This document shows, piece by piece, positions 1-8,732 of a stretch of 48,358 nt of DNA. Each line of letters starts with the position of its first letter. Positions within the stretch are counted from its first letter, which is position 1. The DNA comes from Gammaproteobacteria bacterium (GTDB taxonomy: Bacteria; Pseudomonadota; Gammaproteobacteria; Pseudomonadales; Pseudohongiellaceae), in contig VYCF01000068.1 in assembly GCA_009844085.1 (NCBI GenBank), forward strand, positions 1 to 48,358, given 5' to 3'. The position numbers and the translations under genes are program-made. The notes beneath the pieces are model-generated. The model saw nothing but the letters and a program-made list of their open reading frames with translations. It ran no database searches and was not told the origin of the DNA.

Positions 1-72
1 GTTGTCGCAACCCATTGATTCTATTGGAATACGATTTTCAGCGGGAATCGCTGCTACGCCGAACAACTCGAC

Positions 73-1932
73 GTGCCGTTCGTCTTTCTGTCGAACGGCG
101 AGGAAGTGCGGTTCCTGGACCGGGAGAAGGATGCCCATTCGCGCAAGATCGCGGGTTTTTACGCCCAAGACGACCTTGAGCGGCGGATTGCGGCTCGTCG
201 GGTCAGCCGAGACCTTTCGACCGTCGCCATCGACCGGAAGATCGTCGACCGCGATTATCAAATCGAATGCATCAAGGAACTTTCCGCCGAAGTCTCCCTC
301 GGACGACGCAAGCTGCTGGTCGAGATGGCGACCGGAACCGGCAAGACTCGGATGGCGGCGGCATTCATCAAGCGGCTGTTCGAGGCAGGCACTGTTACCC
401 GCGTACTATTCCTGGTCGACCGAATCGCTTTGGCGCGGCAGTCCGAGGACGCCTTTACCGACCATTTGCGGGATTACCCCTGCCACGTCTTGCGGCCTGG
501 CCGCGGTTTCGACCGCGCCAAGCGCATCACTATCGCGACCCTACAAACTATGATCGCCGAGTACGGTGATCTCTCGCCCGGCTATTTCGATCTCGTCATA
601 ACCGATGAATGCCACCGTTCGATCTACGGCAAGTGGAGTGGTGTTCTCCGGCACTTTGACGCCATCCAGCTTGGCCTGACAGCCACCCCCTGCACGATCG
701 ACACCAATGAGCTGCCTGACCCTGAAGATGGATTGTTCGTACGAGATACGCTGCGATTCTTCGAACTTACCGAGCCCACGTATCGCTACACCCTGCGCCA
801 AGCCATCAAGGAGGGCCATCTCGTTCCCTACCGCATCTATCGGGCGACGACGGTGAAGACCGCCGCCGAAGGCGGATTCGAGGTCGGACGGGAAGAACTA
901 GACTGGAGCGCGATGGACAAGCAGACCCGGACAGAGTTCGAGGAATTGTTCGCAAATTCGGACAAGATCATGGTCGATCCGAGAGCCCTGGAACGCAAAT
1001 TCACCATCCCGGAACGCAATCGGGCCATGGTGCGGGAGTTTCGCGACGCTCACGAGAAAGGATTCATGGGTCGCGACGGCATTCAGTGCTGGCCCGCCCG
1101 GGGCAAGACCATCGTGTTCGCGGTCACCCGGCGTCATGCCGAGACGCTGGCGGAGATGTTCGACCATCACTTCGCGGACAAGAAGCCTCATCCATCCACT
1201 CGCTATGCGGATTTCGTAGTGAGCGACGTCGGCGGCGGTCCCGCTCCCGACGCAAGCGCCATTATCAAGCGCTTCAAGGAAGAGGAATTCCCGAAAATCC
1301 TCGTCAGCGTAAACATGCTGGATACTGGTTTCGATTGCCCGGAAGTGGTGAATCTGGTCATGGCGCGGTTTACCCGTAGCGCCATCCTGTATCGACAGAT
1401 GCGCGGGCGAGGAACCCGGAAAGCTTCGCATATCGGCAAGGACGGGTTTACAATCTTTGACTTCGTGGGAGTAACCGATTTCCACGGCGACGATGACGAA
1501 GAAATCTCGGGCGGGTTCATACAAGAGCGCCCGCCGAAGGGCGGGCCCAGCGAGCCACGCGCGCTGCTGACCCTCGACGTGAACGACCACATCGATCCGG
1601 CGAGCCGCGACTGGCTGACTCTCGACGAGAACGGTCGAATCGTCCGCTCGCCCGAGCACGAATCCCGTGCCGCGGAAGTGGGAGTGCGCTTCGAGGCGTG
1701 GCGAGTCGAACAGGAAGAGTTCACCGCGGAACAGGCGCGCTGGGCCAGTCTGATCGGTAGCCGCGTGAAGGCGGATGCGATGGACATGGAAGCGTTTGGC
1801 GAGTGGGCTTTCGACGAGCATCCTTTCGCCGCGCTGGGGGGTTACAATCAGGCGCGGCGCGTATTCGGAGGCGAGGAGAGCCTCGACCGGCTGATTGCCG
1901 GATTCAACGCCGCGGTATTCGACCGGCCGTAA
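73..1932 (+). CDS. hsdR: Type I restriction enzyme R subunit (helicase/translocase part; 5' end missing or broken)
   Basis: This is the DNA-translocating restriction subunit of a type I restriction-modification complex. Numbering from the Met at 73, the superfamily 2 helicase motifs are present: Walker A ATGTGKT (86-92), DECH box (178-181), LTATP (202-206) and the arginine-finger motif QMRGRGTR (442-449). The last ~120 residues resemble the EcoEI R C-terminal domain. HsdR-like residues (CYAEQLDVPFVFLSNGEEV) begin upstream of this Met at about base 52, but the frame meets a stop at 16-18. The N-terminal PD-(D/E)xK nuclease domain that normally precedes this point is therefore absent from the window. 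Either the gene is cut by the window edge with an error or rearrangement in the first 45 bases, or it is truly truncated; the start at 73 is only the first in-frame Met. hsdM follows after 45 nt. Confidence 0.85.
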   Translation: MPFVFLSNGEEVRFLDREKDAHSRKIAGFYAQDDLERRIAARRVSRDLSTVAIDRKIVDRDYQIECIKELSAEVSLGRRKLLVEMATGTGKTRMAAAFIKRLFEAGTVTRVLFLVDRIALARQSEDAFTDHLRDYPCHVLRPGRGFDRAKRITIATLQTMIAEYGDLSPGYFDLVITDECHRSIYGKWSGVLRHFDAIQLGLTATPCTIDTNELPDPEDGLFVRDTLRFFELTEPTYRYTLRQAIKEGHLVPYRIYRATTVKTAAEGGFEVGREELDWSAMDKQTRTEFEELFANSDKIMVDPRALERKFTIPERNRAMVREFRDAHEKGFMGRDGIQCWPARGKTIVFAVTRRHAETLAEMFDHHFADKKPHPSTRYADFVVSDVGGGPAPDASAIIKRFKEEEFPKILVSVNMLDTGFDCPEVVNLVMARFTRSAILYRQMRGRGTRKASHIGKDGFTIFDFVGVTDFHGDDDEEISGGFIQERPPKGGPSEPRALLTLDVNDHIDPASRDWLTLDENGRIVRSPEHESRAAEVGVRFEAWRVEQEEFTAEQARWASLIGSRVKADAMDMEAFGEWAFDEHPFAALGGYNQARRVFGGEESLDRLIAGFNAAVFDRP

Positions 1933-1977
1933 TCGATAACGAGTCGAGACGCTTCCGCATGGAGGAAGGATAACGAT

Positions 1978-3606
1978 ATGCCCATGACGCCCGAGCTTCG
2001 GCGCGGCATCGACCGCATCCGTGACTATCTTTTCGGCGGCGGTTACCCAAACCCTGCCCAAAACGCCGAACAACTCAGTTTCCTGATCTACTTCTATATG
2101 TACGAGTCGGCGGACGCGGCCAGGGTGCGGGCCGCCCAAAGGCCGGGCGCGGAAGTCTATCGTAGCGTTTTCGACGGAGAATGGACTCTGCGCGACCCGC
2201 GCAACGCTCGCCAACCGGGCAAGGAAACGGTGCCGCGCTCGTTCCTTCGCTGGTCCTCATGGGCGGATGCGCTGAACGGCGAACGCCTGGTTAACTGGGT
2301 GCGCGAGGAAGTCTTCCCGTTTCACGCTGAACTCGCGGCGAATGGCGTGACGGACTTCATGGACGGCGCGAGACTGGTGATCGACGAGCCGACCGTGCTC
2401 ACACAGGTCGTCAGTCAATTGAACGACCTGCATCTTGACCGCGTGGACGCGGATACCAAGGGCGATCTCTTCGAACATGTGCTCCGTCAAATCCGGCAGG
2501 CGGGCGAGTTGGGCCAGTTCCGCACGCCGCGCCATGTCATTCGCGCCCTGGTTCGATTGATCGACCCCCGTATCGGCGAGACGATATACGACCCAGCGGC
2601 AGGCACGGCTGGCTTCCTGGTCGGCGCATGGGACCATATCCGTCTCGCCAATTCCTCGCCCGAGGGCACTGAGGAGGTTGAAACAGACGGCAAAACGATC
2701 CGGCGCGGACTCGGCGATTCGCTGAGCCGCGACGCAGTAAGACAGTTGCAGGAAGCGACCTTCTACGGCGCCGATGTGGACCCGCAGATGGTGCGTCTCG
2801 CCACGATGAATCTAACGCTACGCGGCCTGGACCATGTGCGCATCCTGCGGCGCGACGCGCTGACCCGGTCGCTAGACCGCGCCGCGAAAGCAGAACTCGG
2901 TCTCCCAACCAAAGGATTCGATGTTGTCCTCGCCAATCCGCCGTTTTCCGGCCGATTGGACAAGGACCGCATCGTCGAAGAGGTAAAAATTGGGCGAACG
3001 GCGCAAACCGAACTACTATTTTTGCAATACATGATCAACCAATTGAAGGAAGGGGGGCGTTGCGGCGTGGTGGTACCGGAAGGTGTGCTGTTCGGTTCCA
3101 CCGGCGCTCACAGGGAGCTTCGGCGCAGGCTGGTGGAGAACAACACCGTGGAAGCGGTGCTTTCGTTGCCGGGCGGCGTGTTCAACCCTTATTCCGGGGT
3201 CAAGACCTCGGTGCTCGTTTTTCGCAAGGGAGGTAAAACAAGGCAAGTGATGTTTCTGCACGCTGACAACGATGGCTTCAAGCTGGATGCTAACCACGAT
3301 CAGCCGGTGGACGAAGACGATCTGCCCGCATTAATTGGGGTGTTCCGGAAGCGGGACGCCAAGTTCGACGACTGGTGCAGGCACGACGCGGTTGCGGAAT
3401 GGACTGAGAAATGGTGGTTCGCGGAGGCGGACGCCATTCGCGACGCCGATTACAACTTGAGCGCCAACCGCCACCGACCGCGGGGCCAAGCCAAGGTGGA
3501 GCATCGCGATCCGTTGGGGATTCTTAAGGAGCTACGAATCATTGAGACTCAGATTCTAGGGGAGATCGATGCGCTGGCCGAAGCCGTACAGGAGTCGGCG
3601 AAATGA
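1978..3606 (+). CDS. hsdM: Type I restriction-modification system, N6-adenine methyltransferase subunit M
   Basis: HsdM transfers a methyl group from SAM to adenine at the site chosen by HsdS, and forms the core of the M2S methylase and R2M2S nuclease. The 542 residues have the family layout: a helical N-terminal domain (about 1-155), then the catalytic domain with QFRTPR (180-185), the SAM-binding motif DPAAGTAGF (205-213) and the catalytic NPPF (320-323), all intact. The ATG at 1978 has a good ribosome-binding site (AGGAAGGA just upstream); a second Met is two codons in. The stop overlaps the hsdS start as ATGA at 3603-3606, so M and S are translationally coupled, as is usual for these subunits. 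Nothing suggests inactivation, so modification activity is likely even if the R subunit is defective. Confidence 0.96.
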   Translation: MPMTPELRRGIDRIRDYLFGGGYPNPAQNAEQLSFLIYFYMYESADAARVRAAQRPGAEVYRSVFDGEWTLRDPRNARQPGKETVPRSFLRWSSWADALNGERLVNWVREEVFPFHAELAANGVTDFMDGARLVIDEPTVLTQVVSQLNDLHLDRVDADTKGDLFEHVLRQIRQAGELGQFRTPRHVIRALVRLIDPRIGETIYDPAAGTAGFLVGAWDHIRLANSSPEGTEEVETDGKTIRRGLGDSLSRDAVRQLQEATFYGADVDPQMVRLATMNLTLRGLDHVRILRRDALTRSLDRAAKAELGLPTKGFDVVLANPPFSGRLDKDRIVEEVKIGRTAQTELLFLQYMINQLKEGGRCGVVVPEGVLFGSTGAHRELRRRLVENNTVEAVLSLPGGVFNPYSGVKTSVLVFRKGGKTRQVMFLHADNDGFKLDANHDQPVDEDDLPALIGVFRKRDAKFDDWCRHDAVAEWTEKWWFAEADAIRDADYNLSANRHRPRGQAKVEHRDPLGILKELRIIETQILGEIDALAEAVQESAK

Positions 3607-4847
3607 GGTCTACAGTATTGATCGGCGACGTAGCCGACATTCAGCGCGGTTCAATTGATCCACGAAAGTACCCCGATACGCACTTTGAGCTATATAGCAT
3701 TCCCGGTTTTGACGATAACCGGACACCGGAGCGCCTAGTGGGAGCTGGCATCGGAAGCACTAAATCTGTGCTACCAGAGAAGGGAGTGTTGTTTTCGAAA
3801 CTGAATCCCCGAATCAATCGAGTATGGACGTTTGGAGGGACTAGCCCAGCAAGGCGAATCGCTTCTACTGAGTTTGTTTGCCTCGTCCCCGACGAAGATA
3901 AATTGGACTTGGAGTATCTCGGCTGGCGGCTACGTGCCCCAGACATCGTTCAAGAACTCCCAGTCGCAACAGCGGCAGCTACAAAGAGTCGGGAGCGTAT
4001 CAAACCACGATCTTTATTGGACTTGACGATCCCGCTTCCGCCGCTCAAAGAGCAGCAGCGAATCGTCGGCATCTTGAACCAAGCGGCAAAGATCCAGCGG
4101 CTGCGGTTGCAGGCACAGGAGCATTTCCGGGAATTTATTCCGGCTCTGTTCGCCAGGATGTTTGGTGAGCAAGACCAAGTTGGCGTCAGGTATCCTTGTG
4201 TACCGCTCCGAGAAGTTGCCGAAATAGGATCTGGAGCTACTAAAGGCCGAAGGATAGAGGCGACCGATGCTATTGAAGTGCCTTATCTCCGTGTTGCGAA
4301 CGTACAAGACGGATTCTTGAATCTCGACGAAATAAAGACCATCACGATTCGACGTGGTGAAGAGCGAAAGTATTCACTCGCTCCGGGCGATCTTGTTATG
4401 ACCGAAGGCGGCGATCCTGACAAGCTGGGGCGGGCTGCCGTTTGGAACGGTGAACTTGGCTACTGCGCTCACCAAAACCATGTATTTCGTGTTCGACCTG
4501 ATACCGAAGTGGTGCTGACTGACTATTTAAGAGACGTGGCGGGCAGTGTATACGGTAAAGCGTATTTTCTGTCGGTTGCCAAGCAAACGACAGGAATCGC
4601 AAGCATCAACAAAACTCAACTGGGTGGCTTCCCAGTTCCAGTGCCACCCATGGAGTTACAAGTGCTGTACGCCAAGATTGTAGCGACTGCTCACGAAATC
4701 GCCTCAGTCTCGGAAGCTGCGGCAGGTAGGATCGCGACACTTAGCTCCTCTCTTTTTTCTCGCCTATTGGAGTCTCCCACCCTTGGCAAACAAATCAGGT
4801 CTACAAGTGCCGGCAGCCACACTCAACATACGGTAGTACAGCCATGA
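3603..4847 (+). CDS. hsdS: Type I restriction-modification system specificity subunit S
   Basis: HsdS recognises the bipartite DNA target and organises HsdM and HsdR. At 414 residues it shows the usual duplicated plan: target-recognition domain 1 (about 1-142), a conserved spacer helix region containing IPLPPLKEQQRIVGIL (143-158) and continuing to about 187, target-recognition domain 2 (about 198-345), then a second conserved region starting FPVPVPPMELQ (343-353). Base composition is more AT-rich than hsdR and hsdM, which is common for recombining specificity genes. The start overlaps the hsdM stop, and the stop (4845-4847) overlaps the next gene as ATGA, so translation continues directly into the GHKL ATPase gene. 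The target sequence cannot be read from the protein. Confidence 0.95.
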   Translation: MRSTVLIGDVADIQRGSIDPRKYPDTHFELYSIPGFDDNRTPERLVGAGIGSTKSVLPEKGVLFSKLNPRINRVWTFGGTSPARRIASTEFVCLVPDEDKLDLEYLGWRLRAPDIVQELPVATAAATKSRERIKPRSLLDLTIPLPPLKEQQRIVGILNQAAKIQRLRLQAQEHFREFIPALFARMFGEQDQVGVRYPCVPLREVAEIGSGATKGRRIEATDAIEVPYLRVANVQDGFLNLDEIKTITIRRGEERKYSLAPGDLVMTEGGDPDKLGRAAVWNGELGYCAHQNHVFRVRPDTEVVLTDYLRDVAGSVYGKAYFLSVAKQTTGIASINKTQLGGFPVPVPPMELQVLYAKIVATAHEIASVSEAAAGRIATLSSSLFSRLLESPTLGKQIRSTSAGSHTQHTVVQP

Positions 4848-7402
4848 CTAGTGAACCGATGTTCGCGGCTATTGGGGATGAGACCGATAACATCGAAGTC
4901 CGCCTCAGCTATAGAATCGTCGAACTGTTCTCCGAGGGCCTATACACCAGTCCGAACAAGGCTGTTGAGGAACTCGTGGCTAATTCCTTCGACGCGGGGG
5001 CTCAGAGTGTCCATGTGCTTCTGTCGTCGAATCTGCACGATCAGAATGCAACTATTGCGGTGTTTGACGATGGCGAGGGGATGGATCAAGAGGGTCTCAA
5101 ACGCCACTGGCTCATCGGCATCAGCAACAAGCGCGAGCTTTCGAAACTACCTGGGGGCAGGCAGCAGATAGGGAAGTTCGGCATCGGAAAGCTTGCTACC
5201 TATGTGCTGGCCGATCGTCTGACGCACATTAGCAAGTGCGGCAGCAAGTACTACTCCACTTCCATGGACTACCGCACGATCGACAAGCGGGTGGATCAGG
5301 AGGTCGAACCAAAAACGCCTATCAGGCTCGTGCTTCGAGAGCTGACCGAACAGCAAGCGAAGGAAGCCGTTGAGCCGTGGACAGGGACCGCAGCGTTCAA
5401 TGCAGCGGGGACTGTGCTGTTCGGGACGGGAAGTCCGGAATCTTGGACACTCAGCATTATGTCGTCTCTCAAGCCCAAGGTGCATGAAATCAAGCCGGGA
5501 ACTCTCGGATGGGTGCTCAGCACCGCTTTGCCCCTCCGGCCCGACTTTGGTATCTGGCTGAACGGGCAAGAGTTGAAATCGAGCAAGGAAGGTAAGGGGC
5601 TGCTCAGGCGTTGGGTTCTCGGTAAGGATCTTGTGGACCTCCCCAGGCCAAGTCCCAAGTCCGTAACTGCCTTAGAAGATGTCAACATCACCGAGTCCAG
5701 CGAGCATCGCTTCGGACTCGATGTCCCGGGGCTCGGGCGTATCACGGGGTACGCAGAAGTGTACAAGGATCTGCTGACGGGAAAATCGGACGAGATCGGT
5801 CGGAGCCACGGCTTCTTCGTTTATGTCTTTGGAAGGCTCCTCAACGTTGACGACGGCCACTTCGGCATCTCGCCAAATGAATTGAGACACGGAACGTTTG
5901 GTCGCTTCCGGCTAGTAGTCCACATGGACGGATTGGATGCAGGACTCCGGTCGAATCGAGAGTCAATCGGTGAAGGTCCATTGCTCGATACGGCCCATGA
6001 TGTGCTACGAGCAATTTTCAATGCCGTCCGTCCCGAAATCGAGGCTCACGATAGTGAGGAAGCTCCGGGGGCGAAGTTGGCGCGTGTGCTCGCCGCCAGC
6101 CCTGCGAGCTTGTCTCGCCGACCGATCGTGGATTTGTCGCGAGCGGTTGCAAAAGGCAAGGCCAAATCGCGCTATCTGATCGTTCCCGATTTCGAATCCG
6201 ACGAGGATTGGGAAGCGTTCTTTGTTGATCTCGAAAAAAGGGCAGCCGACGAGGTCGAAACGTTCATATCTGGCGTCAACATCGACTTCACGGGTTCATC
6301 ACGCGACGGTATAGCCAGATTCGACACGCAGTCGGGCACTTTACGTCTGAATGGATGGCATCCTTTTGTCGCAACCTTCCACGATGAGTTTACGAATAAG
6401 AAACTAAGGCAGCCATTGGAGCTACTGGCGATGGCCGAAGTTCTCATTGAGGCTCACCTGCATGCAATTGATGTCAAAGCGTCGAACATCGAGGATTTTC
6501 TATCGGCGCGCGATCAACTCTTGCGAAACCTCACCAACGAATCAGGGCGACAGAGTGCCTTGTCTGTGGCCAACACGCTCCGGAATGCGCGTAACAGCCC
6601 GGACCGTCTTGAGGCGGCAGTCTGCGACGCATTCCGCAGCCTTGGTTTTGACGTAACTCCTCTTGGCAAGAAAGGTGAGCCGGATGGAGTGGCCGCTGCG
6701 CACCTGTCCGCAGACGAAAGTGGAAAGTCTCGGCACTACAAGGTGAGCCTTGAGGCAAAGAGCAAGGAGGCATCTGACGCAAAAGTTGCTGCGAAGACTG
6801 TCGGAATCGCCAGTGTCGCGCAGCATCGGGATAAACGTGAGTGTGAGCATGCGATCGTCATTGGACCAGCGTTTCCCACGTCCCAAGGGGATACTTCGAC
6901 TTTGGGAGAGCAGATTGATGCCGACCGCAAAAAGTCGAGCGCATCCGGAGAGGCCAAGACCATTACCCTCATCACCGTGGACGATCTTGCCAAACTCGTA
7001 CGGCTTCGTCCTGTTAAGCAGGTCGGACTTCAAAAGCTTCGGAATTTGTTTCTGGAGTGCAGCCTTCCCGAAGAAAGCGCTGCATGGGTCGAATCGATTC
7101 GTGAGGCCGCCGTGGAAAAACCACCGTACCTAAAGATCGTCGAGGCCATCGAGGAGCAACAGAAGAAGTACAAAAAAGCGCCTGTGCAATATTCCGCGCT
7201 TCGGGTTGCTCTCTCACACTTGGTGCCTCCTGTAGAGTACGAGACGGATGAGGAACTCTTCGAGTTGTGTAGAGGAATGGCGCAAATGGCTCCTGGCGCC
7301 ATGTTCGCGAGTTCCAGTACGGTCGAACTTGATCAGAGTGCGGATAACGTAATCGCCGCCATAGAGGCCGCCATGCAGGACTATCCGCTGGATGAGCAAT
7401 GA
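4844..7402 (+). CDS. GHKL (MutL/MORC-like) ATPase with C-terminal PD-(D/E)xK-like nuclease motif
   Basis: An 852-residue two-part protein. The N-terminus carries the Bergerat ATP-binding fold of Hsp90, MutL and MORC proteins: N box EELVANSFDAGA (42-53), G1 box DDGEGMD (75-81) and G2 box GKFGIGKLA (110-118). A probable transducer and middle region follows (about 210-560). Near 590-640 there is a candidate restriction-type nuclease core: E590, then D614 in GEPDG, then E637-A-K639 in the strand VSLEAKSK, matching the D...ExK pattern. MutL/MORC-like ATPases fused to nucleases are known in restriction-modification loci (Iyer, Abhiman and Aravind, 2008), and this looks like one. It is ATGA-coupled to hsdS upstream and to a DNA methyltransferase downstream, implying a joint role. 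The ATPase call is firm; the nuclease call is inferred from motif spacing and needs a profile search. Confidence 0.85.
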   Translation: MTSEPMFAAIGDETDNIEVRLSYRIVELFSEGLYTSPNKAVEELVANSFDAGAQSVHVLLSSNLHDQNATIAVFDDGEGMDQEGLKRHWLIGISNKRELSKLPGGRQQIGKFGIGKLATYVLADRLTHISKCGSKYYSTSMDYRTIDKRVDQEVEPKTPIRLVLRELTEQQAKEAVEPWTGTAAFNAAGTVLFGTGSPESWTLSIMSSLKPKVHEIKPGTLGWVLSTALPLRPDFGIWLNGQELKSSKEGKGLLRRWVLGKDLVDLPRPSPKSVTALEDVNITESSEHRFGLDVPGLGRITGYAEVYKDLLTGKSDEIGRSHGFFVYVFGRLLNVDDGHFGISPNELRHGTFGRFRLVVHMDGLDAGLRSNRESIGEGPLLDTAHDVLRAIFNAVRPEIEAHDSEEAPGAKLARVLAASPASLSRRPIVDLSRAVAKGKAKSRYLIVPDFESDEDWEAFFVDLEKRAADEVETFISGVNIDFTGSSRDGIARFDTQSGTLRLNGWHPFVATFHDEFTNKKLRQPLELLAMAEVLIEAHLHAIDVKASNIEDFLSARDQLLRNLTNESGRQSALSVANTLRNARNSPDRLEAAVCDAFRSLGFDVTPLGKKGEPDGVAAAHLSADESGKSRHYKVSLEAKSKEASDAKVAAKTVGIASVAQHRDKRECEHAIVIGPAFPTSQGDTSTLGEQIDADRKKSSASGEAKTITLITVDDLAKLVRLRPVKQVGLQKLRNLFLECSLPEESAAWVESIREAAVEKPPYLKIVEAIEEQQKKYKKAPVQYSALRVALSHLVPPVEYETDEELFELCRGMAQMAPGAMFASSSTVELDQSADNVIAAIEAAMQDYPLDEQ

Positions 7403-8655
7403 AGAAAGGTCAACACACGATGACGAAATTGCGCGAAAAGAGTGTCTATGAAATTTTAGGGCGCGACTCGGTTCACCCGTTCCCCGCTCGAATGGCGCCA
7501 GGACTAGCGCTTGACGTGATCGCGGAATGCCGCAAACCGCTTCGCATTCTCGATCCAATGTCGGGGTCCGGCACCGTATTGGCAGTCGCGCACTCCAAGG
7601 GGCACAAAGCTGTCGGAGTCGATCTGGATCCGCTTGCAGTGCTTATTGCAAGAGTTTGGACGACCGCAATCGACGTAGAAGCCGTTAATCATGCGGCCGT
7701 CGCTGCTCTAGAACACGCCCGCAGTGTTTTTAACTCGTTACCGACGCGGGATGCATATCCCAGGAACGCAGACTCCGAAACTCGCCAGTTTACGAGGTAC
7801 TGGTTTGATGACTACGCGCGGAGACAACTTGCTTCGCTCGCAGTGGCCATTGAGCGGACTACAGACAGAACGATCCGTGAAGCGCTATGGTGCGCCTTCT
7901 CCCGTCTTATTATCAGTAAGCAGTCTGGAGCATCTTTGGCAATGGATCTGTCACATAGCCGCCCACATCGAAAATTCAAACGTGCGCCAACGAAGCCTTT
8001 CCGCAAGTTTTTGTCCGCTGTAAGTCGCGTCACCAAGAACTGCATTGACGCTAGCAGTCAAGGTCACGGTCCCGCAACAAAAGTCCATGAAGGGGATGCA
8101 CGGCATCTTGACCTCCTTGACAGTTCAATCGACTTGGTTATCACGTCTCCTCCGTATCTAAACGCAATCGACTACTTAAGGTGTAGTAAGTTTTCTCTGA
8201 TTTGGATGGGATACTCCATCGGCGAGATTCGCCGTCTCAGATCCATGACGGTTGGCACTGAAGTAGGAATGGACGCGCGCGATGACAAAGGAATCCAGGG
8301 AATTTTGTCTGATCTGAAGCCGCAACCCGCGCTACAGGCAAGACAAGAAGCGATGCTCGCTCGGTACATCTACGACATGCGGGGTGCTGTTTGCGAAATC
8401 TCTCGGGTTCTCGCTAGCGACGGTAGGGCAGTATACGTGGTTGGCGAGAACACTGTGCGAGGTACTTTTATCCGCAATTCTAAGATAGTGGAAGCAGTTG
8501 CCAGCACTGCGGGACTTCGATGCATTGACCGTAGCTCCCGAGAGCTACCGGCAAATCGCAGATATCTGCCCCCACCATCAAAACAACAACACGCGGCAGC
8601 GCTTGGTAAACGGTTACGCCGTGAGGTAATACTCACGTTTCAGAAAGCGGCGTAA
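7399..8655 (+). CDS. DNA amino-methyltransferase (N4-cytosine/N6-adenine type)
   Basis: The protein is 418 residues. SAM-binding motif I is LDPMSGSGTVLA (51-62), followed by an acidic strand end GVDLDP (73-78), and the catalytic tetrapeptide is SPPY (250-253, in VITSPPYLNAIDYLR). SPPY favours exocyclic amino methylation, often N4-cytosine. About 190 residues separate motif I from motif IV; this could hold the target-recognition region, giving an alpha-like order. The ATG at 7399 overlaps the previous stop (ATGA). A second in-frame ATG at 7420 has a better ribosome-binding site (GAAAGG about 10 nt upstream) and may be the real start. The methylase probably protects host DNA from the upstream ATPase-nuclease; that pairing is inferred from coupling. 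Composition is more AT-rich than hsdR and hsdM. Confidence 0.88.
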   Translation: MKKGQHTMTKLREKSVYEILGRDSVHPFPARMAPGLALDVIAECRKPLRILDPMSGSGTVLAVAHSKGHKAVGVDLDPLAVLIARVWTTAIDVEAVNHAAVAALEHARSVFNSLPTRDAYPRNADSETRQFTRYWFDDYARRQLASLAVAIERTTDRTIREALWCAFSRLIISKQSGASLAMDLSHSRPHRKFKRAPTKPFRKFLSAVSRVTKNCIDASSQGHGPATKVHEGDARHLDLLDSSIDLVITSPPYLNAIDYLRCSKFSLIWMGYSIGEIRRLRSMTVGTEVGMDARDDKGIQGILSDLKPQPALQARQEAMLARYIYDMRGAVCEISRVLASDGRAVYVVGENTVRGTFIRNSKIVEAVASTAGLRCIDRSSRELPANRRYLPPPSKQQHAAALGKRLRREVILTFQKAA

Positions 8656-8732
8656 CACATTGGGATTTTCACACTGCGCTTTTAGGGACCAAATCTTGAT
8701 GACACTCGATTGTTTAGTTATAGGAGTCAATC

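Noticed and set aside
898..2214. A 438-codon open frame antisense to hsdR and the start of hsdM.
   Set aside because: Covers the junction of two certain genes and shows only shadow composition.
8696..8723. TTGATG, 16 nt, TTATAG before the TIGR04255-like gene, considered as its promoter.
   Set aside because: The implied start site would fall almost on the ATG and remove the ribosome-binding site, so it is unlikely to be the working promoter.
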